Shown here: piece by piece, positions 1 through 6,420 of the stretch
Numbering within the stretch: the first letter of the stretch is position 1
Layout: every line of letters begins with the position of its first letter
Assembly: GCA_029250385.1 (NCBI GenBank)
Contig: JAQXFJ010000070.1
Span: 1 to 8,092, forward strand
DNA: 8,092 nt
From: Candidatus Poseidoniaceae archaeon
GTDB lineage: Archaea; Thermoplasmatota; Poseidoniia; Poseidoniales; Poseidoniaceae
Reading direction: 5' to 3'
Translations under genes and position numbers: made by a program
The notes under the pieces: model-generated
Told to the model about the DNA's origin: nothing
Seen by the model: only the letters and a program-made list of their open reading frames with translations
The model's database searches: none

Positions 1-1444
1 CTAAAGTCCTCATCCAGTCGCCTCCTGCAATCTTTACTGCACCTTCGCGTCTTTCATCTGGGTTAAGATCAAATCTCAGATTTTTTAATTGAGTAAATCT
101 AATTATTGAAACTAACCATGTCAGTAGGAAAACCAATTGCCCAACAGCAATGAACATCCAAGTTGCCAATAAACGCATACCTTCATCAAAATTATTCTTC
201 TCCAACGTATCAGTAAAGGGCATTAAACTACCAAATTCTTTGTAACAAACAAGTAACAAGAGTAAGACAGTGTAACCAGAGAATCCAGCGAAAGCAAATT
301 TTAGTTGTCGAGTTTGAGCAGCAACTTCGGTCCTAATATCCCTTGGGTTATCTATAATCACACCAAATACTCCACCAAAACTTTGGCCGCCAAGCATCAG
401 GTTTCTGGTCAATTCAAATATGAACGCGAGTCCTACGATTGCTATGTTTAAGGACAAGTAAAGCGATAAGAACTGAGGCATGCTTTTGATAAATTCCCAA
501 TGGAACAAGATTTCTGAGATCAGGTCAATTCTTTCGTATATGGAAAATCCAATAATACCCCCATAGTTGAGTACTTCCGTGGAATTATCTGGATTATTTA
601 GTAGAATGTGCAAGACTGTCACTATGCCATTGAGTGCAGTAACAGGCATCGTGACTAGAAAGATAACAAGTAGTAACGAGAATAATCTGTTAACTAATCT
701 TGGTTTATCAGGATCAATTGGGTTTTTCTTACCGTTAGCAGTACGCCATTTCCCGATAAGCAACATATTCCAAGAAGCACCCATAATCCGACCATAGGCG
801 AAAATTGTTGGAGACATGAATACTAGCATTGCAAGTGCCAACCAAAATGGTTCGATTACCGCGCCATCTGACTCTTGGAGACCATACAATAGAGAAGCGA
901 TGGTAATCCCGACTAAAATGAAAAGCGTAAAAGTACGCCGAAAGAAATCAACTATCGCACTTTTGTTAACTTGGCTACGGTTCTTGGAGAGTTGAGCATT
1001 CATTGTTTCCCATGGCGAAATTAAAATTGGAATAGCAACTAATACGGCGATTAGATAAAGGGTAGGAGTGTAAAAATAATCTGGGTCAAAAAGGAACTCA
1101 CCAATTAGTATCAACACTCCAGTCATGCCCATCATGTAGAGACCTAAACCATATCCCACGGAACCTTCTGATAGCAAGTCTCTGGCATCTTCATTATCCC
1201 TTGTTACTCGATGCACTTCATACAAATCATCATCAATTTCAAACGCAACTTGTAGGTTGGCCAACTGTATTGGAATAAACCATTTCCACATTATGATAGC
1301 GACGAAGAATCCAAGAAAGATAGGCGCTAAATACATAATTTCAAATCCTGCCTGTTCAGAACCCTCAGCAGATACTGACTTTGAAAATAGTTGGAAAAAT
1401 ATCAAAGAAAAAAGAAGCAGCAAGCCAATTTTCTTCTTATCCAT
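1..1444 (-). CDS. Polytopic membrane protein of unknown function with N-terminal signal sequence (C-terminus off the window)
   Basis: The reading frame is open from an ATG at 1444 to the window edge, giving 481 codons with no stop, so the C-terminus is missing. An in-frame TAG two codons upstream makes this ATG the first possible ATG start. Residues 1-26 look like a cleavable signal peptide: MDKKK, a hydrophobic core, then a V-S-A cleavage-type site before EGSEQ. After it I count about nine hydrophobic segments, near residues 35-57, 96-117, 127-144, 168-188, 197-217, 252-279, 323-343, 383-400 and 425-448. Between them lie charged loops, such as the acidic stretch around 70-92 (EIDDDLYEVHRVTRDNEDAR). 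I recognise no family motif, catalytic signature or transporter fingerprint. The gene follows the aminotransferase by 40 bp on the same strand, so it may be the distal gene of that transcript. Ribosome binding is weak: GGAG lies about 20 nt upstream. That it is a real gene is well supported by the long open frame, typical membrane composition and signal peptide; its function is unknown. Confidence 0.85.
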   Translation of the reverse strand, partial: MDKKKIGLLLLFSLIFFQLFSKSVSAEGSEQAGFEIMYLAPIFLGFFVAIIMWKWFIPIQLANLQVAFEIDDDLYEVHRVTRDNEDARDLLSEGSVGYGLGLYMMGMTGVLILIGEFLFDPDYFYTPTLYLIAVLVAIPILISPWETMNAQLSKNRSQVNKSAIVDFFRRTFTLFILVGITIASLLYGLQESDGAVIEPFWLALAMLVFMSPTIFAYGRIMGASWNMLLIGKWRTANGKKNPIDPDKPRLVNRLFSLLLVIFLVTMPVTALNGIVTVLHILLNNPDNSTEVLNYGGIIGFSIYERIDLISEILFHWEFIKSMPQFLSLYLSLNIAIVGLAFIFELTRNLMLGGQSFGGVFGVIIDNPRDIRTEVAAQTRQLKFAFAGFSGYTVLLLLLVCYKEFGSLMPFTDTLEKNNFDEGMRLLATWMFIAVGQLVFLLTWLVSIIRFTQLKNLRFDLNPDERREGAVKIAGGDWMRTL

Positions 1445-1484
1445 GCACTACCGACGTATTCTCCGCAAATGAATACTTCGGTGA

Positions 1485-2699
1485 TTAGCCTCTATGACGA
1501 ATTAAAAACCGCTCAATTCGGTCGAATGCATCATTCAAGACATCAATATTTGGCAAATAGACAACCCTAAAATGACCCTTGCCAAGTTCAGCTGAAAATC
1601 CACTCCCATGGACTACTAGGACATGTTCTTCATGCAATAATTGCAGCACAAAATCCTTATCGTTTTCTGCCCATCTATCATCAAGTAATTTGACAAACAT
1701 ATAGAAAGCACCTCCTGAAGATTGGACTTCTAAACCTTCTATTTTAGCAATTCTATCGACACATAGGTTCCTCTGTTTGATAATTTTGTCAGAATATGAT
1801 TTCATCCAAGTTCGGTCAGAATCAAGTCCGGCTAAGTATCCTAGTTGTGCAGGAGTTGACGCACACAGTCTTGAACGTAGCAATCGCTCAATACCATCTC
1901 GCACCAATGTTAGCCTTGCTTTTGGATCATGTATTCCAAGGTAACCAATTCTCCACCCTGGTGCATAAAATACTTTGGAGACTCCATTGAGAACTAAGAC
2001 TGGTACATCTGGGGAAAGACTAGCCACGCTTTTTTGCTCCCCTGTGAAATCTAATCCATCATATATCTCATCAGCAATCACGATACAATTGGGATATTTT
2101 CTTACAATTGACAGCAAACGAAAAATTTCATCCTTGCCAACTACTGCCCCGCATGGGTTATTTGGATTTATCAAAACTAGAAGTTTTACGTTGTCTGACA
2201 TTTTTGCTTCAATGTCGTTAAAATCTAATTTCCAGCCATCGTTTGGATTCAACTTGTATTCCACTGTTTGGGCACCATACATCTGCGGATAAGCCATGTA
2301 TGGAGGATAATGCGGACCTGGCGCAAGTACTTCATCACCGGACTCTAAAGTTGCAGCAAATATAATCTGTAAAGCTTCTGTAACGCCGTGGCATACGTAG
2401 ATGTCTTCTTGTCTTGCTGGCCAACCTTTGCGCCTTTCGTCTTGGGCTATTGAGGACCTCAAATCAGAAATACCATACGATGGTGAGTAGCCGTTATTGC
2501 CATTTCTCAACGCTTCCACATATGCCTCAACCATATGTTTTGGAGTTGGCAATCCAGGATAAGCAATTGGATCTCCAATATTGAGTTTTAAAATTTCATG
2601 CCCTTCTGCTTCCAATTTTGTTGCCGGTACAACCACATCACGTATCGCATACTCAATATTAGCAGCTCTTGCAGCAACTGGAACTTGTGTTCTAGTCAT
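1485..2699 (-). CDS. Class I/II PLP-dependent aminotransferase, alanine aminotransferase-like (AlaAT/AlaA type)
   Basis: A complete 404-residue fold-type I aminotransferase, the usual length for the family. Visible landmarks in order are the N-terminal substrate-loop region LNIGDP (39-44), YSPSYGISDLR (71-81), the NPNNPCG motif (178-184) with the conserved Asn181, IADEIYD (208-214) with Asp210 that pairs with the PLP pyridine nitrogen and Tyr213, and NGVSK (238-242) with Lys242 as the predicted Schiff-base lysine. Then come GWRIGY (248-253) with Arg250 for the cofactor phosphate, and FRVVYLP (377-383) with Arg378 expected to hold the substrate carboxylate. The stretch ERLLRSRLCASTPAQ resembles archaeal alanine aminotransferases, so glutamate-pyruvate transamination is the best guess. 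Aspartate or another amino-acid specificity cannot be excluded from motifs alone. The start lies 4 bp after the EVE gene stop, which implies co-transcription and perhaps translational coupling; only a weak SD-like GAGG is seen well upstream. Cytoplasmic. Confidence 0.88.
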   Translation of the reverse strand: MTRTQVPVAARAANIEYAIRDVVVPATKLEAEGHEILKLNIGDPIAYPGLPTPKHMVEAYVEALRNGNNGYSPSYGISDLRSSIAQDERRKGWPARQEDIYVCHGVTEALQIIFAATLESGDEVLAPGPHYPPYMAYPQMYGAQTVEYKLNPNDGWKLDFNDIEAKMSDNVKLLVLINPNNPCGAVVGKDEIFRLLSIVRKYPNCIVIADEIYDGLDFTGEQKSVASLSPDVPVLVLNGVSKVFYAPGWRIGYLGIHDPKARLTLVRDGIERLLRSRLCASTPAQLGYLAGLDSDRTWMKSYSDKIIKQRNLCVDRIAKIEGLEVQSSGGAFYMFVKLLDDRWAENDKDFVLQLLHEEHVLVVHGSGFSAELGKGHFRVVYLPNIDVLNDAFDRIERFLIRHRG

Positions 2700-2703
2700 T
2701 GTC

Positions 2704-3183
2704 TCAACTCAAATCCTCAAGTGTCATACTAGCCATTCGCAATACCGCAGAAAAGTGTTCCTCTTCGACCGGTTGAACTGACAGTCTCTGACCTTTTCTA
2801 ACAAGCAACATTCCGTCACATTCTGGATTATTCTTCACAGCATCTAGCGGAATAATTTCTTTCAAACCCATCACTGGTTCAATATCTACCATCATCCATC
2901 GTGGATTTTCTGGATTGGCTTTTTCATCAAAATATTTAGAACTGGAATCTTGAGCAGTAAAGTCAGGATATCCTTCTTTGCAAACTCTGGCAACCCCCGC
3001 AATGTGAGGAGGTTTGTGATTGGAATGATAGAATAACACTAAATCACCCATTTTCATATCATCCCTCATCATATTTCTGGCTTGATAATTTCTCACCCCA
3101 TCCCAGTGAGTAGAACCGTCTGCAACTAATTGCTCGTAGGGGTATACGTGGGGTTCGGACTTCATTAACCAATAGCCGGCCAT
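2704..3183 (-). CDS. EVE domain-containing protein (PUA-like fold, probable modified-nucleobase binder)
   Basis: The protein is a single EVE domain from end to end. It opens MAGYWLMKSEP and carries the family's hallmarks: THWDGVRNYQARNMMRD, MGDLVLFYHSN, a glycine-valine strand (IAGVARVCKEGYPD), PRWMMVDIEPV and a C-terminal LLVRKGQRLSVQPVEEEHF. The family (bacterial EVE proteins, human THYN1) has a PUA-like fold with an aromatic-lined pocket and is linked to binding of modified bases such as 5-methylcytosine derivatives; the actual ligand here is inference. I chose the ATG at 3183 (159 residues) because family members start right before the YWLMKSEP strand and because GGAAGG lies 3 nt upstream. 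A longer in-frame start at 3231 would add 16 residues unlike the family, overlap the exporter stop by 11 bp, and has no SD-like sequence. The gene sits 37 bp after the RND exporter and 4 bp before the aminotransferase, so it is probably expressed with both. Soluble, no catalytic motif. Confidence 0.88.
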   Translation of the reverse strand: MAGYWLMKSEPHVYPYEQLVADGSTHWDGVRNYQARNMMRDDMKMGDLVLFYHSNHKPPHIAGVARVCKEGYPDFTAQDSSSKYFDEKANPENPRWMMVDIEPVMGLKEIIPLDAVKNNPECDGMLLVRKGQRLSVQPVEEEHFSAVLRMASMTLEDLS

Positions 3184-3186
3184 GAA

Positions 3187-3192
3187 CCTTCC
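3187..3192 (-). promoter_or_regulatory. SD-like sequence deciding the EVE gene start
   Basis: On the minus strand GGAAGG lies 3 nt before the ATG at 3183. The alternative ATG at 3231 is preceded by an A-rich stretch with no purine-rich SD match. The spacer is short, so this is supportive, not decisive; the family N-terminus is the stronger argument for 3183. Confidence 0.4.
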
Positions 3193-3220
3193 AAAACTTC
3201 CCGCTCTTTTGAGATTTGGA

Positions 3221-6200
3221 TTACCATGCATCTTTAATTTCGTTAGAAATAGCCGCTTCTAATACATCAACATCCGATTTTTGGCCAGATATTAGCCCCA
3301 ACTTTCTCGCCATGCCTGTTGAATTACTAACAGCACCAATGCCCATTTTATCTAAGGTGACAAATATTGCTGGTAATAATATCAGCGCACTTGCAGCCGC
3401 AACCCATAACAAAATTAGGATTACAGTGATGAACGGTTTGATTTCGGGTATTGGTATTTGATAAGCGGTTATCATTCCCAAAGAAGTGACTACTGCTGCC
3501 TCAAACAACGACATACCGGTACCTACCGCAGCAGTCTTGATGGCTTTTATGCCCCCACCTAACTCCCTAATTCTATTAGATATGTGAATAGAAAAATCAA
3601 CACCGACTCCAACTAAGATAGAACCGATCATTACTGTAACTAACGAAAGAGTGACGTCCATTTGCCACATAACCAACCATTGTAAAGCAACTGTGGCAAT
3701 TACTGGGGAAGTAGTCCAAAAAGAGTACTTGATATCTTTGAAAACAACTGCTAAAACAATTAGAGTCAAAATAATAGCAAATGCCAGCGAAGTATATTGT
3801 GAACCAACAATTAGTTGGTTTACTTCAATTGCTGTAGCAGCAACACCCGTAAGATGCTCTGCTCTGCCGCTATCTACAGACCTAAATGAATCCGCATGTT
3901 GATTGACTTCTTCAACACTTATTGCCGTTTCTGCAACGGGTATAAACGGCATGTCAACATAAATCAAGGTTCTATCAAAATCTTCACTGATGAAAATCTC
4001 TCTGGTTTCATCCGTGATAGAGGCATAGAATACATTGAGCAAGAATATTTGAGATTGTTTGGTACCGGGCAGACCATAATTATCAGGTTGGATTAGCAAG
4101 TCCCAGAATGATGCGTCTGCTGTAACCTCTTGGTTTAGCAAAACTTCGGCAGTTTCCTTAATGTCGTCAGGCAATGGAGTTAAATTGACGAATTCATAAA
4201 TCTGTGCTCCTGACACAGTAGGTGCAAAACCTGTAGATTTCATCAAAAAGACTATTGAAACCGCTGAAGTATCTTTGACTGTATTTAATTTGCTTTCCAA
4301 TTGATCAATCCGCTTTAAGTTCTCAGCAGGGTCATCATTTCCCGTATCAGCATCGTTAGTATCACCTGTAACATTCGCGTGGATAAGCACCATACCGATT
4401 TGTCCAGCATTAAAATCATCAGAGTATTGCTTCATCTTGATTACCGGGTCTTCACCTTCTGGAGCCATCCCTAACAAATCAATGTCTTCCCGTACATTTG
4501 CTTGACCCAATGTTGCAGAAATCAATATTAGCAGTAAAAATACTCCAATGATTGCTTTACTATATTTTACTGGAGCTTCAACTAATATTTCAAAAGCTTT
4601 GAGTGGAGGGTGTTTAGGTTTACGTAAATCAAGTAATAGTGTCAGATTCGGGACCATAAACATCGTCAGGATATAAACAACAATAATCCCCCCCGAAAGT
4701 GCTATTCCAACTGTCTGTATTGGCGCCATAGGGGTAAAAACTAGAGAAATAAATCCTATTACTGTGGTAACCGCCGATAAAAATACCGCTTTTCCAGTAG
4801 AAGACAGGGAAGCCCGCATTTTTTCCGTCTTAGTACCATCTTCCTCGGCATATCGATTGGTTATGTGCAATCCATATGATACTCCTAACGCAAGTAAAAT
4901 TGGACCAACAATGATGACAGTCATCGTAACTTCATAATTCGTCGCCCCAATAATTCCCAGCGTCCAAAATACGGAGCATAACGTCGGTAGACCTGCAATA
5001 ATCACCACCTTTATGCCCTGTATGGGTCTCATTCCAGTAATACCTGTTTGCAATAAATCAGAGTGAAAGATAAACAATCCAAGTGCTACAAGCACGATAG
5101 CAGTTGGGAAGATTTCCCAGAACAGTTTGAACGAAAATTCGGTAACTGCGTTAGTAATTGGAACTGGGCCTGTTAGAGTCATGGTTAGATTCAAGTCATT
5201 CCAGTTACACAATCCAGATTCAGGGTCTGGTATACCGTCACCATTGGTGTCATCACAATATCTCTCTTTGGTTCTAAATTCATCTAGTGTAGCTTGTGTT
5301 TCTTCTATCAACTGTTTTGCCGGAATCTTGTCTGTGACTGCAACTGCCATAATCGCTCTGTCAAGCAAACCATCTGGTCCACCGCAATCTCGCTCGCCAC
5401 CTGTACAAACATCCCTGGCTAATTTATCTAAACCGGGCGTAGGAGTACCGTCATCTTCATACATTTCACCAATTACCAAGTCAATAGTAGTCTGACTAGG
5501 AATTTCATATGAGCCTCCAAATTGGTCATCTGTTTCAGCAATTGCACCATTTAGCAGTTCAGCCGCATCTGCTGTTGCACATTCATCTAAACCTGGAGCA
5601 CAACCTAGTTGACCAAGTTCAGTGATGAATGCTTCTCTTACTCTTGGAGCACTAGAATTAACTTCTTTAAGCACAGTTGATAAGGAAAGGATGTAAATCA
5701 CCCTATCATTTTCTGAATCTGATAAGTATGGGTTAAGCTCTTTTTCGACGTAACTCATTTCTTGTAATATTCTCTGGTCAGTAATATTACGTGTACCTGA
5801 TTCCACATAAATTATCATCACGTTAGTAGACCAATCTTCTTCAACAAGTTGAATTAATTCCGCTACTTGACTTCCCTCAGGCAGGTAAACTTCCATATCG
5901 CCATTAACATTTAACGCCGGGTTCTCAAGATCATCATCAAATCTTGTGTCGTCTAGAAACCCCGACTGTGAGACAAAGTATGCAGTGAGTAGTAAAAATA
6001 TGGTGATTATCGCTACAGGATATCTAGTTATTGCACCAGTTGCGCCACTCTTTTGCCATTCCCTCTTGAAGCGGTCTGGCGCTTCTAAAACAGCATCAAT
6101 AGCATTTTTGGCACGGAAATCCTTGACACGGGCAGTTAAATCAACCGCACCTGTTTGAATTTTGGAACGGCTATATTCAGCCAAAGCCCCAATTCGTTTG

Positions 6201-6253
6201 GAAAATTTACGACTTTCCATAGAAGGTTCAGGATTATCTTTCCCTTCCGACAT
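3221..6253 (-). CDS. RND superfamily exporter, MMPL/HAE3-type (12 TM, two large outer domains)
   Basis: A complete 1010-residue protein with the duplicated RND layout. A basic soluble N-tail (1-75) is followed by TM1 (about 76-97), outer domain 1 (98-375), TM2-TM6 (about 376-541), a cytoplasmic link, TM7 (564-583), outer domain 2 (584-820), TM8-TM12 (822-966) and a 44-residue C-tail. The two halves share the RND TM4/TM10 signature: GVSYGLHITNR in half 1 and GVGVDFSIHISNR in half 2. Asp886 in TM10 is the expected proton-relay acid; the aligned half-1 residue is Ser459. Outer domain 1 carries six cysteines (218, 225, 282, 290, 333, 349) and a calcium-loop-like D-x-N-x-D-G-x-x-D at 335-343; outer domain 2 has none. 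The family moves lipids, hydrophobic compounds or other bulky molecules across the cytoplasmic membrane by proton coupling; the substrate is unknown here. The ATG at 6253 follows GGAAGA by 2 nt. It is the first gene of the leftward cluster, divergent from valS. Confidence 0.9.
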   Translation of the reverse strand: MSEGKDNPEPSMESRKFSKRIGALAEYSRSKIQTGAVDLTARVKDFRAKNAIDAVLEAPDRFKREWQKSGATGAITRYPVAIITIFLLLTAYFVSQSGFLDDTRFDDDLENPALNVNGDMEVYLPEGSQVAELIQLVEEDWSTNVMIIYVESGTRNITDQRILQEMSYVEKELNPYLSDSENDRVIYILSLSTVLKEVNSSAPRVREAFITELGQLGCAPGLDECATADAAELLNGAIAETDDQFGGSYEIPSQTTIDLVIGEMYEDDGTPTPGLDKLARDVCTGGERDCGGPDGLLDRAIMAVAVTDKIPAKQLIEETQATLDEFRTKERYCDDTNGDGIPDPESGLCNWNDLNLTMTLTGPVPITNAVTEFSFKLFWEIFPTAIVLVALGLFIFHSDLLQTGITGMRPIQGIKVVIIAGLPTLCSVFWTLGIIGATNYEVTMTVIIVGPILLALGVSYGLHITNRYAEEDGTKTEKMRASLSSTGKAVFLSAVTTVIGFISLVFTPMAPIQTVGIALSGGIIVVYILTMFMVPNLTLLLDLRKPKHPPLKAFEILVEAPVKYSKAIIGVFLLLILISATLGQANVREDIDLLGMAPEGEDPVIKMKQYSDDFNAGQIGMVLIHANVTGDTNDADTGNDDPAENLKRIDQLESKLNTVKDTSAVSIVFLMKSTGFAPTVSGAQIYEFVNLTPLPDDIKETAEVLLNQEVTADASFWDLLIQPDNYGLPGTKQSQIFLLNVFYASITDETREIFISEDFDRTLIYVDMPFIPVAETAISVEEVNQHADSFRSVDSGRAEHLTGVAATAIEVNQLIVGSQYTSLAFAIILTLIVLAVVFKDIKYSFWTTSPVIATVALQWLVMWQMDVTLSLVTVMIGSILVGVGVDFSIHISNRIRELGGGIKAIKTAAVGTGMSLFEAAVVTSLGMITAYQIPIPEIKPFITVILILLWVAAASALILLPAIFVTLDKMGIGAVSNSTGMARKLGLISGQKSDVDVLEAAISNEIKDAW

Positions 6254-6272
6254 AGTCTTCCCATGCTATCCC

Positions 6273-6286
6273 AAGAGTACCCTCTT
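6273..6286. promoter_or_regulatory. Short inverted repeat AAGAG-TACC-CTCTT upstream of the exporter gene
   Basis: A perfect 5-bp dyad with a 4-nt spacer lies 20-33 bp upstream of the exporter ATG. It falls between the TATA-like core at 6301-6308 and the start codon, close to where transcription of the leftward genes would begin. The position would suit a repressor operator. Dyads this short arise often by chance, so this is a tentative mark only. Confidence 0.2.
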
Positions 6287-6300
6287 CTAATGTTTACCGA

Positions 6301-6308
6301 CTATATGA
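6301..6308. promoter_or_regulatory. Candidate TATA box in the divergent promoter region
   Basis: CTATATGA on the plus strand reads TCATATAG on the minus strand, so this near-symmetric core could be read in either direction. Archaeal transcription usually starts about 25 nt downstream of the box. That would put the valS start near 6330 (leader of about 80 nt) and the exporter start near 6277 (leader of about 24 nt). There is no strong BRE purine run on either side, and other AT-rich stretches nearby (around 6315-6326) could serve instead. Confidence 0.3.
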
Positions 6309-6327
6309 CTAAACTTAATGTTAATAC

Positions 6328-6342
6328 CATACCATCCGTATG
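6328..6342. repeat. Short inverted repeat CATAC-CATCC-GTATG
   Basis: A perfect 5-bp dyad with a 5-nt spacer lies near the predicted valS transcription start, just after a short TACCA tandem (two copies, 6325-6335 area). It could be an operator or a minor hairpin. It may well be chance, given its length. Confidence 0.15.
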
Positions 6343-6349
6343 TTTGATA

Positions 6350-6420
6350 GCGGGTAAGTATTGGGCGGGTTGGACCCGTACTATTAACGAGCGTGGGGCC
6401 GGTGAGGCATATGCCAACTC
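6350..6420 (+). promoter_or_regulatory. G-rich valS leader with competing hairpins, possible translational control element
   Basis: This stretch is clearly more G-rich than the AT-rich surroundings. GCGGGT occurs twice, at 6350-6355 and 6365-6370, and either copy can pair with ACCCG at 6374-6378; the second forms a tight hairpin with loop TGG. The overlapping GGGTTGG (6367-6373) can instead pair with CCAACTC (6414-6420, inside the start of valS) through seven pairs, one of them G-T. That would enclose the GGTGA ribosome binding site and the start codon. AGTA (6357-6360) can also pair with TACT (6379-6382). The base complementarity is seen directly; regulation of valS translation is inference, as no known archaeal riboswitch class is recognised. 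Confidence 0.3.
6401..6405 (+). promoter_or_regulatory. Ribosome binding site of valS (GGTGA)
   Basis: GGTGA matches the archaeal anti-SD core and lies 5 nt before the ATG at 6411. This favours 6411 over the in-frame GTG codons at 6393 and 6402. The nearest in-frame upstream stop is the TAG at 6348-6350. Confidence 0.6.

Noticed and set aside
567..1472. Two short plus-strand frames (567-797 and 1257-1472)
   Set aside because: Both lie antisense to the long open membrane-protein frame, which has a signal peptide and coherent membrane segments; they are shadows of it.
5127..5495. 122-codon plus-strand frame
   Set aside because: Antisense to outer domain 1 of the exporter, low-complexity Ser/Pro-rich translation, no start signals; a shadow frame.
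6350..6380. Resemblance of GGGCGGGTTGGACCCG to the T-box antiterminator motif (AGGGUGGNACCGCG) upstream of a synthetase gene
   Set aside because: The match needs an inserted base and other changes, the leader is too short for a Stem I specifier domain, no terminator follows, and T-boxes are a bacterial, not archaeal, mechanism as far as is known.
6350..6410. Possible tRNA gene or tRNA remnant in the G-rich stretch before valS
   Set aside because: No D-arm, anticodon arm or TTCRA T-loop can be placed on either strand; the T-arm-like stem has the wrong loop size and sequence.
6406..6415. Perfect 10-bp palindrome GGCATATGCC spanning the valS start codon
   Set aside because: It has no loop to form an intramolecular hairpin, and a protein operator placed over the start codon is not supported by anything else; probably chance.
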